Program-made: the position numbers and the translations under genes
Source: Nautilus pompilius
Lineage: Eukaryota; Mollusca; Cephalopoda; Nautilida; Nautilidae
Assembly (NCBI GenBank): GCA_018389105.1
Contig: JACATO010001197.1
Span: 1 to 64,000 of the forward strand
Length of the DNA stretch: 64,000 nt
Direction of reading: 5' to 3'
Notes under the pieces: generated by a model
Seen by the model: the letters and a program-made list of their open reading frames with translations, nothing else
Told to the model about the DNA's origin: nothing
The model's database searches: none
Shown: positions 11,817 through 24,065 of the stretch, one piece after another
Layout: the number at the start of each line of letters is the position of its first letter
Position numbering within the stretch: position 1 is the stretch's first letter

Positions 11817-14800
11817 GTGAGTCTCACCTATACCCAAAGTATCTGCTCTTGTTTGCCTCCTCCATATGGTAGCTTTTAGATTTTATCTTAATCTCTCTAG
11901 CTTTGTTGAAGCTTCTCAATTTAAGATCCTTTCCTGTATGTCATATCCTCTTCTAAAAGAAAATATTGTTTATTTACTAATTAATATTGAAAGGAAAATA
12001 AATCATCAGGGTCAGGAATATTGAATTCTGAGAAATTAGCAGACTTTACTTATTCCAGAACTAAAATATTTCTTGTTAATAACTTATCTCAGTAAATATA
12101 AATTGTTGCTTAAATAATTGTCAGATGTTGCCAGAGGACGGTTAACAAAGTGAAGAATTGGATAAATGGTTTCTCTCTGAAGCTTCCATTATACTGTTGT
12201 TGAGGACAAGTATGGGCATTATTAGTTGAGAAATGTTTTCACTTTTATGTTGTGGATGAACCAACCTACCATTTTTCCAGGCTGGATTATTCATGATTTA
12301 AAATATTCAGACAGCTTTGTTGATCTGGGGGTTGTGGGGATGCTAATTATCTAACTCAAACATTGTGCTCTGTGGTTCATAAAATATTTCAAACCTGCAT
12401 CTGTCATATTCTTTCTTTGTGTGTTGAGGATAGAGCACAAAAACTGTCCACGCCTTTCCATTTATCGTACACTTTCTTTTGGTTGTTGTTATGGTAATGT
12501 TTTTCATTTGAGTAAGTTGGAACAAAAAAACTGCATGACATTCCAACCAAAATTAGGCTTCCAAATTTCTGATAACATATGAAAATATTTGTTGCTAAGC
12601 AATATTAGAGATCCAGAAATTATTTTCTCATTGAGGATCTTGTTCCATTAAAATCAGAAGACAAACTTAAATATTAACATTTCATCCAGGTACATCAAGT
12701 TTGCATGTAGTCTGCCTCTATATACATACAAGAGGAATCCCAAAAGAAATATCTATTTATTTTGTGAGGAATGGTAAGTGGTATGGTAATAAAAATCATA
12801 CACAAAATGTTTTTATATATCTTGCCACTATTCTGGAAGTTTTATTTCTTTTATTTGCCAGGAAATAACATATTACAGCAGTTTAAAATGGTTGATCCAT
12901 ATGTTAAATGGATTGTAATTGAGCCTCTCACAGCTGAGTAGATTTTACTGATTGAGGTTCTTCATTGTGTGATGATGAATGTGCATGGACACTTATGCAT
13001 TGATGATATTGCTGTGAGGTTAGGGTTTGAATTGTGTGAAAAGTGGAGAAATAGAACTCTAACTTAGACCTTGCTGTGGGAAACTGGCAGGAGCTGTCAA
13101 TGGAGACAGTACACAGAAGGTTGAACTGATTTGGCAAACGGACACAGAGTTGAGTGAGAGTTAGCCCGTAAAGATGATTAGTGATAACCTTGATTAATGT
13201 AAAGATTTTGCATGGTGGGCTCGCATAACCCTCAGAACATCAGACACTAGTGGACAGTGTGAGAATGTTGAGAGAAATTCTGTTCACCAGTAGTTGCTCA
13301 ATAAAGATAACATTTCAATATAATGATTCTGACTGGCTCCACATTGGCAGTCAGTCTGTAGATTAAGATGGCGACTTGTATAAATGAAATTTTTCTCTCA
13401 ATAGGTTTTTTGACTGGCACTAAATTTAAAGTTATGAAAACCTGTTTCTTTTACTGATTGGTTTTCATGAATAAAAAGGATAAATATTTGGACATAAAAA
13501 CGTTTAAAAATAAAAATTTCTCTTTCAACATGTAAATAAAGAGAATGTTCAGAAGAGAGATTCACTGATAAGAAAATTGGCTAGAAAGTATCAATTTGAA
13601 GGTAAAATATTAAATGCTCGTGTTGTTGTGGACATGCTAACAAATCTGAAATTTTGAACAAATTAAACAACCCAAGCCAAGTATTGTCACTTGGTAAATG
13701 CTTTTTTAAAAAAGAGAATGAAAATATACCTAGATTTTATCACTAAAAGAATGGTAAGGTGTGTGACGAATCTAGTTGAATTGTTTCTGTATTTTGACAT
13801 TTAAGAATATCAACAGACACATGATAAATCTAAATGACCAGATGGTGGTTTGATTTGAACAAAGGCATAACTTCAAACCAAATGGAAATTTTTAGACTAA
13901 TCCTCGACTAGGCTTTGTTTGAAAATCTACTTTGTTTAATGTACTGCTGCTGATGGTTTTGTTAAAATTTGAATTTTGTTTTCTTTAATCTAATACTAAT
14001 GTGCATGTGTATACCTCAGCTACATTTATCACATATTTGTGTAGCTTGAAACTACAATGATCCAGCTTTCCAGATAGAGTGCTTTTGATACTCCATTGGT
14101 GATATACATGGTGTAAGTGAAAAATCTATCATTGGCTCCCTCCTGCCTTCAAAATCAGAAATCTTGGCCGGTGGAGCAGATGGTTGGCCCTGATTGATTA
14201 CTATAGCAGTTTTCAAAACTTTTGCAGAATATTACTGATTGAACTAACACTTTATAAGACATAATTTTCCAAGACTATGTTTAAATCAGTGTCAGGAAAC
14301 GTTTCCTGAAACATCACCACTTGAAAATTACTGTACATTAGCAACACCCACCAAAAACGACTTCGTATATATCTGGAATCTGTACACCAGGAATATTATG
14401 ATACTTTTTCAGTATTCAGTACAATAAAATTGTACACCAAATATAGCACACAAGCAATTATTGTTCAGGAAAGTTCACATTTTGATGGCTTTTTTTATTT
14501 TCCACTGTTTTTAGTGATGCTCAGCTACTATGCATCAAGTGCATAACTTCTCTCGGACTTCAGATATTGGTTCCTAGGTTGGACACATCTGTCAACAATA
14601 GAGACATTTTTTGGAACTATGTTTTAACTATGCTTGAAATTTTGCTATGCAGTGATGATGCTACACATTTCTGATCTTGCTGTTTTGCTAGTGTTCAACC
14701 GATTGTCTTGGTAAAATTTGAATGCTTTGATAATTTTATAAATCATAAGCAGTTTTGGTTATTATCTGTCTCTCATTCATTCATTCATTCATATCCACAG

Positions 14801-15550
14801 ACAGAGTATGCAGGTCTTTGCCATAATAATAAGAATAATGGCTTTCAAAAACAGAGCTTCAAGAAATGGTTTAGTTTTGTAGTTGATTTATCTGACCACA
14901 TTATCACCACTATAAAATGCATGTTAGCCAAGATGCTTACCCATCTTTTTTTTGCTGTTCATACATATGTGAGTTGACCAAATGTGTTTAGGGAGGAAGG
15001 TAAAGTAATAATCACTAACAAACCATCTTGTATTTTATTCAGCAGAATTGCAATGACTGCCAACATTTCAATTGTTGTAGCACCAACATCACTGCCATGG
15101 CATGGTTCCTGCATAAATCGGGTATCCTGGAAAATTGTTTGACAAAGCCACTAGTGACAGATGAACATTAAGGCCATTGCCTTAACAGTTGCAATATGTA
15201 TGTTGGCATGCCTTTTGTATGTGTGCCATCATCTCATACTCTTCACTGACAAGTTTAAAACGTTTACTACTTCACATTTAGAAATACATGTTGTTGGAGA
15301 CAGGTTTGTGTTACATTTGAGCCAAGTATAGTCAATTTGGAGCAATACTTTGAGCAGGTATTTGGTAGGAAATAAGTTGGATCTTACATTTATTGATGGA
15401 TGTCGTCTTTATGTATTACCACATATTGCAGGAAGATGGAATAACAATATATGCATATGCACATCATGGAAGTTTTGGAATGGATTGTAGTAAACCCGTT
15501 AAGAGATGGGGAGCATCTTGATAAACAGTTGAGAGTCTATTGACCAAAGT
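11817..15550. other. Non-coding, probable intron
   Basis: AT-rich sequence without convincing exons or recognised transposase motifs. A CATT microsatellite lies near 14774-14791. Short frames at 12546-12343, 13137-12928 and 14708-14977 have no family features. Confidence 0.35.
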
Positions 15551-15589
15551 TAATTTCACAACAGAATATATATATGTGTTGTGAAATTA
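15551..15589. repeat. Perfect 13-bp stem hairpin
   Basis: TAATTTCACAACA (15551-15563) is followed after an AT-rich loop by its exact reverse complement at 15577-15589. It may be a fold-back relic of a small transposon end. Confidence 0.7.
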
Positions 15590-15743
15590 GAAATGCTCAT
15601 GCAAAATACTGAAACTTGACTTTTTATAAATTTATTGTCACTTATTGGGGAATAAACATGCATGTGTGAATCCTATAATGTTTGAGTTATTATGATATAC
15701 ACATCTTTTCTCTGTAAAATAAATGAATTATTTGTTTGTAGAG

Positions 15744-15838
15744 TTCTGCCGAGGTCCTTCCATTGATGAAACCTATAAGCGATTTTTGAAAAAACTTAAA
15801 CAGTATGAAGTCTTTATGGAAAAAGCCCAAAAGCTAAG
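15744..15838 (+). CDS. Candidate host exon, helical peptide
   Basis: The open frame reads FCRGPSIDETYKRFLKKLKQ, then YEVFMEKAQKL plus two bases. It ends in AAG followed by GTAAGG, a strong donor. Two AG acceptors lie side by side (TTTGTTTGTAG at 15741 and the next AG at 15743). Using the second preserves phase 0 from the exon at 11715; the first would require phase 1. The Lys-rich amphipathic helix fits the other exons. The product is not recognised. Confidence 0.55.
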
Positions 15839-15964
15839 GTAAGGGTGAATCAGTTAATTAATTAACACTGTTTCTGTTATTGTGAGTCTTTGAGCAGATT
15901 GTTCATTTGTTAAAAAAAATTATAAACAAAATGAAAAAAAAAATAAACAGGTTTTAATAGTTCA

Positions 15965-16188
15965 GCACAGTTATGCATGGGTCTTTGCCTTTCCCACTGC
16001 TTTTGCAACAACTTTATCCTCGGAATGGTCTTGGTTCTTGAAACCTTTTACACATTTGATACATGGAGGAAATCTCTGGGAAACGTAAGAAACCATGCCA
16101 AGGAGATTAATCAGATGCAGCTGTTTCCATTGCAAGACATTGACTTTAGCAGGCCAACAACCTAACCACTGGACTACTGCACCACCCA
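15965..16188 (-). mobile_element. tRNA-derived SINE
   Basis: Read on the minus strand it starts GGTGGTGCAGTAGTCCAGTG, with an A-box-like TAGTCCAGTGG. It continues GTTGGCCTGCTAAAG, which looks like a tRNA anticodon arm. An unrelated body then runs to about 15965. The box B region is eroded. tRNA-headed SINEs of this kind are abundant in cephalopod genomes; the exact family is not identified. Confidence 0.5.
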
Positions 16189-16509
16189 TATCGCTGATTT
16201 ATGCTCATGAGCTCTAATGATGTCTACTTTGGTCCTTTTTTTTTTTTTTTTAAATAACCAAATTCTAGATGTGTTTCTTTCTCTAAATGGGTTGGGGGTG
16301 TGCACTTCCTGTCCACAGGTTTTAGGGTTTTTAAAAAATTACTGGTGTGTCTGAGTCTGCACTTATTGTTAAAGCATCTATTATACAGTGTGGGTAGACA
16401 CAGTTGAATGAGGAGAGAGATAAAGAGATTGGAATGTCTTTTTTTTTAATTCAGAAGGTAGAGATTCTTATAAGAATCAGCAGAAATCTAAATAGAGATG
16501 AGATAAATT

Positions 16510-17840
16510 ACACTGGACAGCAAAATGAAACTTTTTGTCTTCCAATGAGCAAAATGTGGGTGATCTTAGCTAAATTTTGGGTGCTGATTTCAAATCTGAA
16601 GTCAGAATTTGGCTAGGACATCAGGTTTTTGAGATATGCATAAGGAGGAATTCACACCACTAACGCTATATTATGACTTGTTATATGAACCATATAAAGC
16701 TTGAACAACAATATTTGGTATTCAAATGTTTAATGTGAAACACATTTGCCATAATCGGACAACAGATGCTTGAGAAAGACTGATAAATGCAGTATGGAAG
16801 ATATGAAACACATTTAACTTACATAGTAGGTACATTCCAAATGTTCAAAAATGTTTCAGACACTTGTTCTTGCGCTTACGTGAGGAATCAGTCTCCCTTT
16901 GGATGAACCAACAGTAATCACCCATCATGTTGGGATTGAATTTACCCTGATATCTACTTTTCATCACCTTCATGTCTTGGTGGAACCTTTCACCATGCTC
17001 ATCACTGACAACCTCTAGATTGGTTGGAAAAAAATCAAGATGCGATGCAGAAAATGCATCTTTAGACACATATTGGCCCCCATTTGCTGATACGTCATTA
17101 GCATGTTTTCCCCATATTCAGCATAGTGCTCAGTTGTATCTTTACCAAGAAAGTTCTGTACAACTAAAATAAATGCTTCCCTTGCTGCAGACTTCAGTGG
17201 GTTCAGCTTATTTTTTGAACCAATCTTCACACACGAGTTCTTGAATTTCGGATCCCACAAAAATTCCTCCTTTGAGGTTAGCTTCACTCTTGTCAGCACC
17301 AAACCTCTCTTAGGCACTTGAAGCCATCACTATCTTTTTCCATGACTTTGACAAAGGTTTCATAAGGCCGAGTTTGATATGAAATGGCTGAAAGTAGACA
17401 GTCTGAGGGTCTACCAATGGCATATGTTGCACATTGTACCTGTCAACTATAGGTTCCTGTAGCATAGGCCAGTCTTTGCGGGTGTAATGGTTGGCATCAT
17501 CACGGCTGTTGCAAAGACACAAGAAACACGTGTTTTGTGTACCCTAGCTACAATCCAAGAAGGAGAGAAATAACTTTGCGGTCACCACAAATTTCCATTT
17601 ATGATCCGAATAGCTTATCATTTTCAAGCCAACTGCATGAGCTATAGGAACCGAAGGTTTTTGGTTACCATGATGTAACATCACAGCTATGTGGCTTAGT
17701 CTGCTACATTCTATGAATAACCTTCATCCATCAGTCAAATGCCATAACTGAAAAACATGACATCCTAGAGCAAAACGGTTTTTCGGATTTGAAATCAGCA
17801 TGCGAAATACTACAAAGTAAACATGATAATGTTCAGTGTA
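16510..17840 (-). pseudogene. Decayed member of a dispersed animal gene family (HIKLGLMK family)
   Basis: Three overlapping broken frames carry, in order, HYTRKDWPMLQEPIVDRYN, FQPFHIKLGLMKPLSKSW, NFLGKDTTEHYAEYGENML, MSLKMHFLH-like residues, VSDEHGERFHQDMKVMKSRY and NPNMMGDYCWF. Upstream, near 17660-17560, an NQKPSVPIAHAVGLK / KWKFVVTAKL stretch continues the homology. I recall this family as many near-identical uncharacterised genes in insects, cnidarians and cephalopods, which suggests a mobile origin, but I cannot name its transposon class. Stops and frame changes make it a pseudogene. Its 5' part is cut where the mitochondrial insertion starts. Confidence 0.65.
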
Positions 17841-17844
17841 AACA

Positions 17845-17873
17845 ATTTAACGGGATAGTGATAGTTGAGGCAT
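17845..17873 (-). pseudogene. atp8: atp8 5' fragment (NUMT)
   Basis: ATG at 17873 starts MPQLSLS, the usual N-terminus of ATP synthase subunit 8, directly after tRNA-Asp as expected. The similarity ends within about ten codons. This marks the left border of the insertion. Confidence 0.55.
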
Positions 17874-17877
17874 TTAA

Positions 17878-17945
17878 AAAATATCACTATTGTGATGATT
17901 TAAGGAAGACAGCCTTATGTTAATTCCTAACTCATTTTTTTGTTA
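17878..17945 (-). tRNA. trnD: tRNA-Asp(GTC) relic (NUMT)
   Basis: The anticodon loop CTGTCTT (17906-17912, minus) lies between cox2 and atp8, where mollusc mitochondrial genomes carry tRNA-Asp. The ends are approximate, and it is not expected to function in the nucleus. Confidence 0.7.
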
Positions 17946-18620
17946 AATGTTCTTTGTAAGTCAAGACGAAAAAGTAGGAACATTAGCAGATTCTCTGGCA
18001 ATAGGTATAAATCTGTGATTTGCTCCACAAATCTCAGAACATTGTCCATAAAACACTCCAGGGCGTTGTGGAAGGAACCTAACTTGATTTAGTCATCCTG
18101 GGACAGCAGCAACCTTAATATCCATCATTGGGATGGTCCATGCATGGAGTACATCTGTTGAGGAAATGAGAGCACGAATGTTGACTATTATTGGAACAAT
18201 AAGGCGAGAGTCTGCCTCTAAAAGTCAATACTGTCGTATTAGATCTCTAGTTGGAATCATGTATAAGTCAAACTCTACAGTTAAAAAATCTGAATGCTCA
18301 TAACTTCAGTATCATTGGTGACCAATAACTTTAATAGATAATAAAGCGTCATTTACTTCATCTGGCAGGTATAGTAATCATAAGAAAGGGAGAGCTAAAA
18401 AGATAAGGATAATTGCTGGAGCAGTTGTTCGGATGGTTTCTACCTTTTGTCTTTTGAGGACTATTCGGGAGATGGTTTTATTTATAATCAAGGTGGTTGA
18501 TACATAGCCTACTAATAAGTGATTATTACTAACAAATATTGCGTGGTCATGGAATAAAATTAACTGTTCTATGAGAGGGGATGATGAGTCTTAAAATTTA
18601 ATTTGTTCTCATAAGGCCAT
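17943..18620 (-). pseudogene. cox2: cox2 (cytochrome c oxidase subunit II), NUMT copy
   Basis: A near full-length 678-nt copy, start ATG at 18620 (MALWEQIKF). The tenth codon, TAA (expected CAA), stops the frame. Beyond it the protein is well preserved: LMEQLILFHDHA, VIGHQWYWSYE and the copper-A motif [14 protein letters not shown] with both cysteines and the histidine. The stop TAA is at 17943-17945. It starts two bases after the cox1 stop, as in the mitochondrial arrangement. Confidence 0.92.
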
Positions 18621-18622
18621 TT

Positions 18623-20030
<1,408 letters not shown>

Positions 20031-20044
20031 AGTATGTGGTGATT

Positions 20045-20968
20045 ATAAGAGTGGATCTCGAGAGAAGGGTTTAAGAGGGAGGTTAAGTTGTTGAAGAATC
20101 TCAGGTTTAATAATTGAGAAGATTGATAAATTTAAGTGGTAGTATAAGGAGATTAAGGAGCCTATAGGTAGGTATATGCTTAGGCTCTATTATTATGATT
20201 ACAAATCATTTTGGTAAGAACCCTAGGAAGGGTGGTAAACCCCTTAAAGAAAGAAGAGAGATAGAAAGAGCTAATATTAGCTCATTTATATTTCTCCCTT
20301 TACTTAGTTGTGAAAAAGAGGAAATATTAGTGTAAGAAATAATTAGGAAGATCATAAAGGAAAGGAGAAGATATGTTAGAAAGTATACTAGGAGTAATGT
20401 AGTTCTCAAAGCTAGAGCACACGTTATTCATCCTGTGTGTGAAATGGAAGAGTATGTTAATAAAATACATAATCTTGTTTGGTTGATCCCACCTAAGACT
20501 CCAATTAATCTTCTTGTTACGCCTAATAATAAAATATAAGTAGGGTGGGAGTTTATGTAAATAAGAAAGAGTGGGGCAATTTTTTGTCAAGTAAGGAGAA
20601 GAAAGCAATGTATTCACGATATCCGTAAAGTAATATTAGGAAGCCAAAAGTGAAGAGGTGCTCCCCCTAACTTGATGAGGAGGAGAAGCATAAATAGAAT
20701 TCTTCTTATTTTGGTTTGACTAAATAAATTATCTCAGGAGGAAGTAATGTAAAAGGATAGTATACTTGTTATTAGGATAGCCCTTGATGCAAGGGCTTGA
20801 GTACTAAAGTATTTGATTGCTCTCTCCCTTTCGAAAAGAAAGCCAGTTCTGGAGAGAATAGGTAGGAATCTTATTAATTAATTTCTAGACCTACTCAAAC
20901 ACCTAATCAGTGGTTGAGGAAAGGGAAATAATAGTACCTAAAAATATAAGGAATAGGAATGGGAACAT
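20045..20968 (-). pseudogene. nad2: nad2 (NADH dehydrogenase subunit 2), NUMT copy
   Basis: ATG at 20968 gives MFPFLFLMFLGTMISLSST, followed by LGVWVGLEMNLLSFLPI and LLLMKLGGAPLHFWLPN, all typical of nad2. Frames change near 20600 and 20400. The C-terminal part near 20200-20170 has a deletion, making the copy about 920 nt against roughly 1 kb normally. It precedes cox1, as in octopod mitochondrial DNA. Confidence 0.88.
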
Positions 20969-20989
20969 GAATGGAAATGTTTTGTAGAC

Positions 20990-21050
20990 ATAATGGAGTA
21001 GTTTGAATTGTCTGAAATAAGGTTAGCAGCCTATTTCATTCTCAATCATT
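20990..21050 (-). tRNA. trnS1: tRNA-Ser1(GCT) relic (NUMT)
   Basis: The anticodon loop CTGCTAA (21023-21029, minus) lies between nad3 and nad2 and partly overlaps the nad3 stop. Position and anticodon fit tRNA-Ser(AGN), which lacks a D-arm in animals. The ends are approximate. Confidence 0.55.
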
Positions 21051-21387
21051 CAAGAGAACCTTGAGTTCATTCATCGAAGAGCCTGAGAAGAAGAATGATA
21101 AAAATAATTCCTTTGGTTCTAGAAAATGTTGAAGGGGCCCATAAGAAGATTGGAACTGTAGGTAGTAGTAAAACAACTTCGATGTCAAAGATTAAGAAAA
21201 TGACCACTAGTAAGAAAAATCGAATAGAAAAGGATACTCAAGTTGATCCCATATGATCATAGCTGCACTTGAAAAGTCAAGACTTTTCTCAGTCTTTAAC
21301 TGCAGGGTTTCTAACTATTCAGGTAATAATTAGTGATGTGGTTCTCAATAGTATAAGAATTCTGTAGATAGTTATTACGGAGGACAT
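21031..21387 (-). pseudogene. nad3: nad3 (NADH dehydrogenase subunit 3), NUMT copy, frame still open
   Basis: From ATG at 21387 to TAG at 21031 the frame is uninterrupted under the invertebrate mitochondrial code (118 codons plus stop, a normal nad3 length). Recognisable parts are FSIRFFLLVVIFLIFDIEVV and FDEWTQGSLEWLSMK. The usually invariant FECGFDP loop is altered to FKCSYDH. In the nuclear code the TGA codons would stop translation, so no nuclear product is expected. Confidence 0.92.
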
Positions 21388-21397
21388 AAATATTGAG

Positions 21398-21465
21398 CTT
21401 TTATTAGAGCAGCCATTTTTTACAACATCAGTGTAATCCGTTATTCCGGCTCAATATCTTACCCA
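21398..21465 (-). tRNA. trnI: tRNA-Ile(GAT) relic (NUMT)
   Basis: The anticodon loop CTGATGT (21425-21431, minus) sits immediately upstream of nad3. It is the last of the K-A-R-N-I cluster. The ends are approximate. Confidence 0.7.
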
Positions 21466-21469
21466 AAGG

Positions 21470-21537
21470 GTAATGCAAATATTACGATTTTTTTAATTAA
21501 CAGTTAAAGGCTTCTTGGCTTCCATGGGTAGGCTTAG
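21470..21537 (-). tRNA. trnN: tRNA-Asn(GTT) relic (NUMT)
   Basis: The anticodon loop CTGTTAA (21497-21503, minus) follows AAGAAGCCTTTAA, in the order expected between tRNA-Arg and tRNA-Ile. The ends are approximate. Confidence 0.7.
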
Positions 21538-21602
21538 AGAGTTGACCTTTCATAGAATAGATCGAAATCACACATATAATATTCACTTTAAGCCTTTGGT
21601 AT
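21535..21602 (-). tRNA. trnR: tRNA-Arg(TCG) relic (NUMT)
   Basis: The anticodon loop TTTCGAT (21561-21567, minus) lies between the tRNA-Ala and tRNA-Asn relics. The ends are approximate. Confidence 0.7.
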
Positions 21603-21611
21603 AATAAAGTT

Positions 21612-21682
21612 AGAGTGAAGGGTTTAAGGTGAAACCTACTGTCCGGATGCAAACTGGATCTTATATTTTAAAGTATAAAACT
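21612..21682 (-). tRNA. trnA: tRNA-Ala(TGC) relic (NUMT)
   Basis: The anticodon loop TTTGCAT (21647-21653, minus) with flanking stem bases GATCCAG/CCGGAC lies between the tRNA-Lys and tRNA-Arg relics. The ends are approximate. Confidence 0.65.
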
Positions 21683-21684
21683 GA

Positions 21685-21746
21685 GGGGGGTTGTATTGAC
21701 CATTTTTAAATTAAAAGCTTAACACCATAAGATAAGTTACCTCAAA
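21685..21746 (-). tRNA. trnK: tRNA-Lys(TTT) relic (NUMT)
   Basis: The anticodon loop CTTTTAA (21711-21717, minus) lies directly after the cox3 stop. It is the first of the K-A-R-N-I tRNA cluster. The ends are approximate. Confidence 0.7.
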
Positions 21747-21747
21747 A

Positions 21748-22559
21748 CTAAGAATCTCACCAGTAAATACAAGTGTACAAGAATAATCATACTGTCTACA
21801 AAATGTCAGTATCTGCTTCAAACCCAAAGTGATGTGTAGATGAGAAGTGCTGGGATATTATTCATAGGAGGCAGGTTAAGAGAAAAGTGGATCCAGTAAG
21901 AATATGAAGACCGTGGAAGCCTGTTTCTACGAAGAAGGTTGAGCCATAAGCACTATCTGAGATAGTGAATGAGGTTTCTGTGTATTCTCCTGCTTGTAGA
22001 AAAGTGAAATATAGTCATAGGGGGGGAGGTGAAGAATAACCCTTGGTTGGCTTTTTTAAAGGTTCCTTGTATAAGAGCATGGTGGGATCAGATGACTGGT
22101 ACTCCTGAGGCTAGGAGTACCACAGTGTCTAGTAAGGGTACTTCAAACAGATTGATGGGGGTGACTCCTGTATGGAGGTCATGAAGATCCAATTTCTATA
22201 GTGGGAGCAAGCCTTGAATGGAAGTAAGCTCAGAAGAAGGTGAGGAAGAAGCAGATCTTTGAGAAGATCAATAGGATTATCCCTCATCACAGTCCAGATA
22301 AGACATTTGATATATGGAATCCTTGAAAGGTTCTTTCTCAGATTACGTCTCGTCACCACTGTAATATTGTAAGGATGGTTAATGAGAATCTTATTAGAAG
22401 TAGAAGAATATTAAGTAAGTGAAATCAGAATGCAGGTCCTGTGATTAACAATAAGGCTCCAGTAGCCCCAGTTAGAGGCCATGGGCTTAATTCCACTAAG
22501 TGGAATGGACTTCGGGTTATTAAAGGTTTGGAGGTAAGGTTTATAATTTTATTATGCAT
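21748..22559 (-). pseudogene. cox3: cox3 (cytochrome c oxidase subunit III), NUMT copy
   Basis: ATG at 22559 leads to [58 protein letters not shown] and HHFGFEADTD, and the stop TAG is at 21748. All are cox3 landmarks. The length (812 nt, not a multiple of three) and the frame changes near 22270 and at a G-run near 22021-22027 show decay. Confidence 0.92.
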
Positions 22560-22599
22560 TCTTTTTTGGGGGGAGGGGAGAGGGTGGAATTTTTAGGTA

Positions 22600-22955
22600 T
22601 ACATGTCCTAGTGGTGTATTGGATAGCATGCTAAGGTTTCATTTTGGTGGAGTATTAAGACACCTAGGGTTAGGATTAGAAGGGTTGGCAGTAATGGTGA
22701 GAGTTTTGTGTGGAATTGTTTCTCGTGTATGTGTGTTGGTGGGGGTTGTTTTTTTATTTCGCTTGAGCAGAATGGGTTGAGTTATTTTCAGATTCAGAAA
22801 GGGCCTAATAAGGTGCGGGTTGGAGGGATCCCTCAACCTTCGACTGGTGCTGTTAGATTGTTTTCTAAAGAGTTGGTTGGTTCTGTGCAGTCTAATAGTT
22901 GGTCTTTTAGCTTTTTTTTCCTTTGTTGGGTTTGTATTTGGCAGATCTTGTAGAT
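22600..22955 (+). pseudogene. nad1: nad1 (NADH dehydrogenase subunit 1) fragment (NUMT)
   Basis: The plus-strand frame reads YFQIQKGPNKVRVGGIPQPS, then TGAVRLFSKEL and SFSFFFLCWVCIW, which matches the first third of nad1 (usual GPNKVG...PQP..DAVKLF). Upstream the frame shifts. Its opposite strand relative to cox3 agrees with mollusc mitochondrial genomes. However, the rRNA genes and the tRNA block expected between nad1 and cox3 are missing, so the two are joined by deletion or by ligation of separate fragments. Confidence 0.8.
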
Positions 22956-23264
22956 TTTTGCAACATAAATAGAAAGAAAATTACTTGGCCTTTTTTTTTA
23001 CCCGCTTCTTTTCATTACTAGAAGTAGTTAATGTAGTTAAATTCCAGCAATCTTTCTGTTGTCAATAGTTAGTACTGAAGGATTAGTTTTGGTATGCAAA
23101 ATAACCGTGATAATCAATGCCAGGTGATCACCAAAACATTAAGTTCTGTTACTAATGTGGTAATGGCAAAAGCCTGAAATAACTGCATTTCTCTGAATAC
23201 AAATAACTTTTCTCTTTTCTTGTAACTATTTATTTATTTTTCTTCCTGCTCTGATCATCTACTG

Positions 23265-24065
23265 CCTTGTCGTGATGCATTGTGCTCAACAAAATGATAA
23301 GCCTTATCTTTCTTGGGTGCACAACTCACCATGGTGGTGTTGTCTTGATACCAAATTCAGAACTATGAAATTCTCAGAACTCGTAAGCCTTCATCAAACC
23401 AGGTGTGTCTGGCTTGTTTTGGCAGAGCATCTCCACAATTATCAGTCCTTTCTCAAGTAGTGCTTCAGCAAGGGGCATGCTTATGAAGAAATTGTCTGTT
23501 GTTATGCTGTGACTTATGTTCCTCAATTGACTGCATAACTGCTGCAAAATTGCTTGATCCAAGATTTCATTAGATGTTGTGGGTCTGTGTATCAGGTTTG
23601 AAAATTGGGTCTCCAAACATCTCCCAAGGGGAAATGTCCCAGTTTTTCTTATATTCCTACCGAAAGAGAAAGGCCCACAAAGGACAGAAGCTCATTTTCA
23701 GATATATCTTTGCATTCTTTCTCCTTCCTTGCTGCCGTTCTTCATCCTTCAAGATTTAAACACTTGCAAAGACAAAATGATCCCAGGAATCTTTAGGTGA
23801 CATTTGTTTCTGGTGCAGGTCCCAGAGAGTTCCTTATGTTGTGGCTTGGTGTTTTTCCTTGAGCGGGAGGCTTTTTACTCCAGTATGTGCCATTGCAGCT
23901 GAGTCTAATTGTCTTTTGGGCATTGTCTTCAGGTTCATAGTGTGGTTCATCAATGTTTTAATGTTCCAGAATATTATGACTCCATGTCTACATCCCAATC
24001 TCTTCAGTTGCTAATTCTACCATCATCTATCTCTGCAGTTAGCATAGTCGCATTGCATTGTTCCA
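23265..24065 (-). pseudogene. piggyBac-like transposase remnant
   Basis: Read on the minus strand, an N-terminal part near 23900 gives NGTYWSKKPPAQGKTPSHNI. Next, near 23690-23610, comes NELLSFVGLSLFRQEYKKNW and DISPWEMFGDPIF. The frame at 23616-23374 contains SITTDNFFISMPLAEALLEK, the catalytic-Asp region of piggyBac transposases (TTDNFFTS-type). It ends near QDNTTMVSCAPKKDKA. The order and motifs fit piggyBac; several frameshifts and stops make it non-functional. No TTAA-flanked termini were established. Confidence 0.75.

Noticed and set aside
23272-23800. Plus-strand frames overlapping the piggyBac remnant
   Set aside because: The recognisable transposase motifs are on the minus strand; the plus-strand peptides match nothing.
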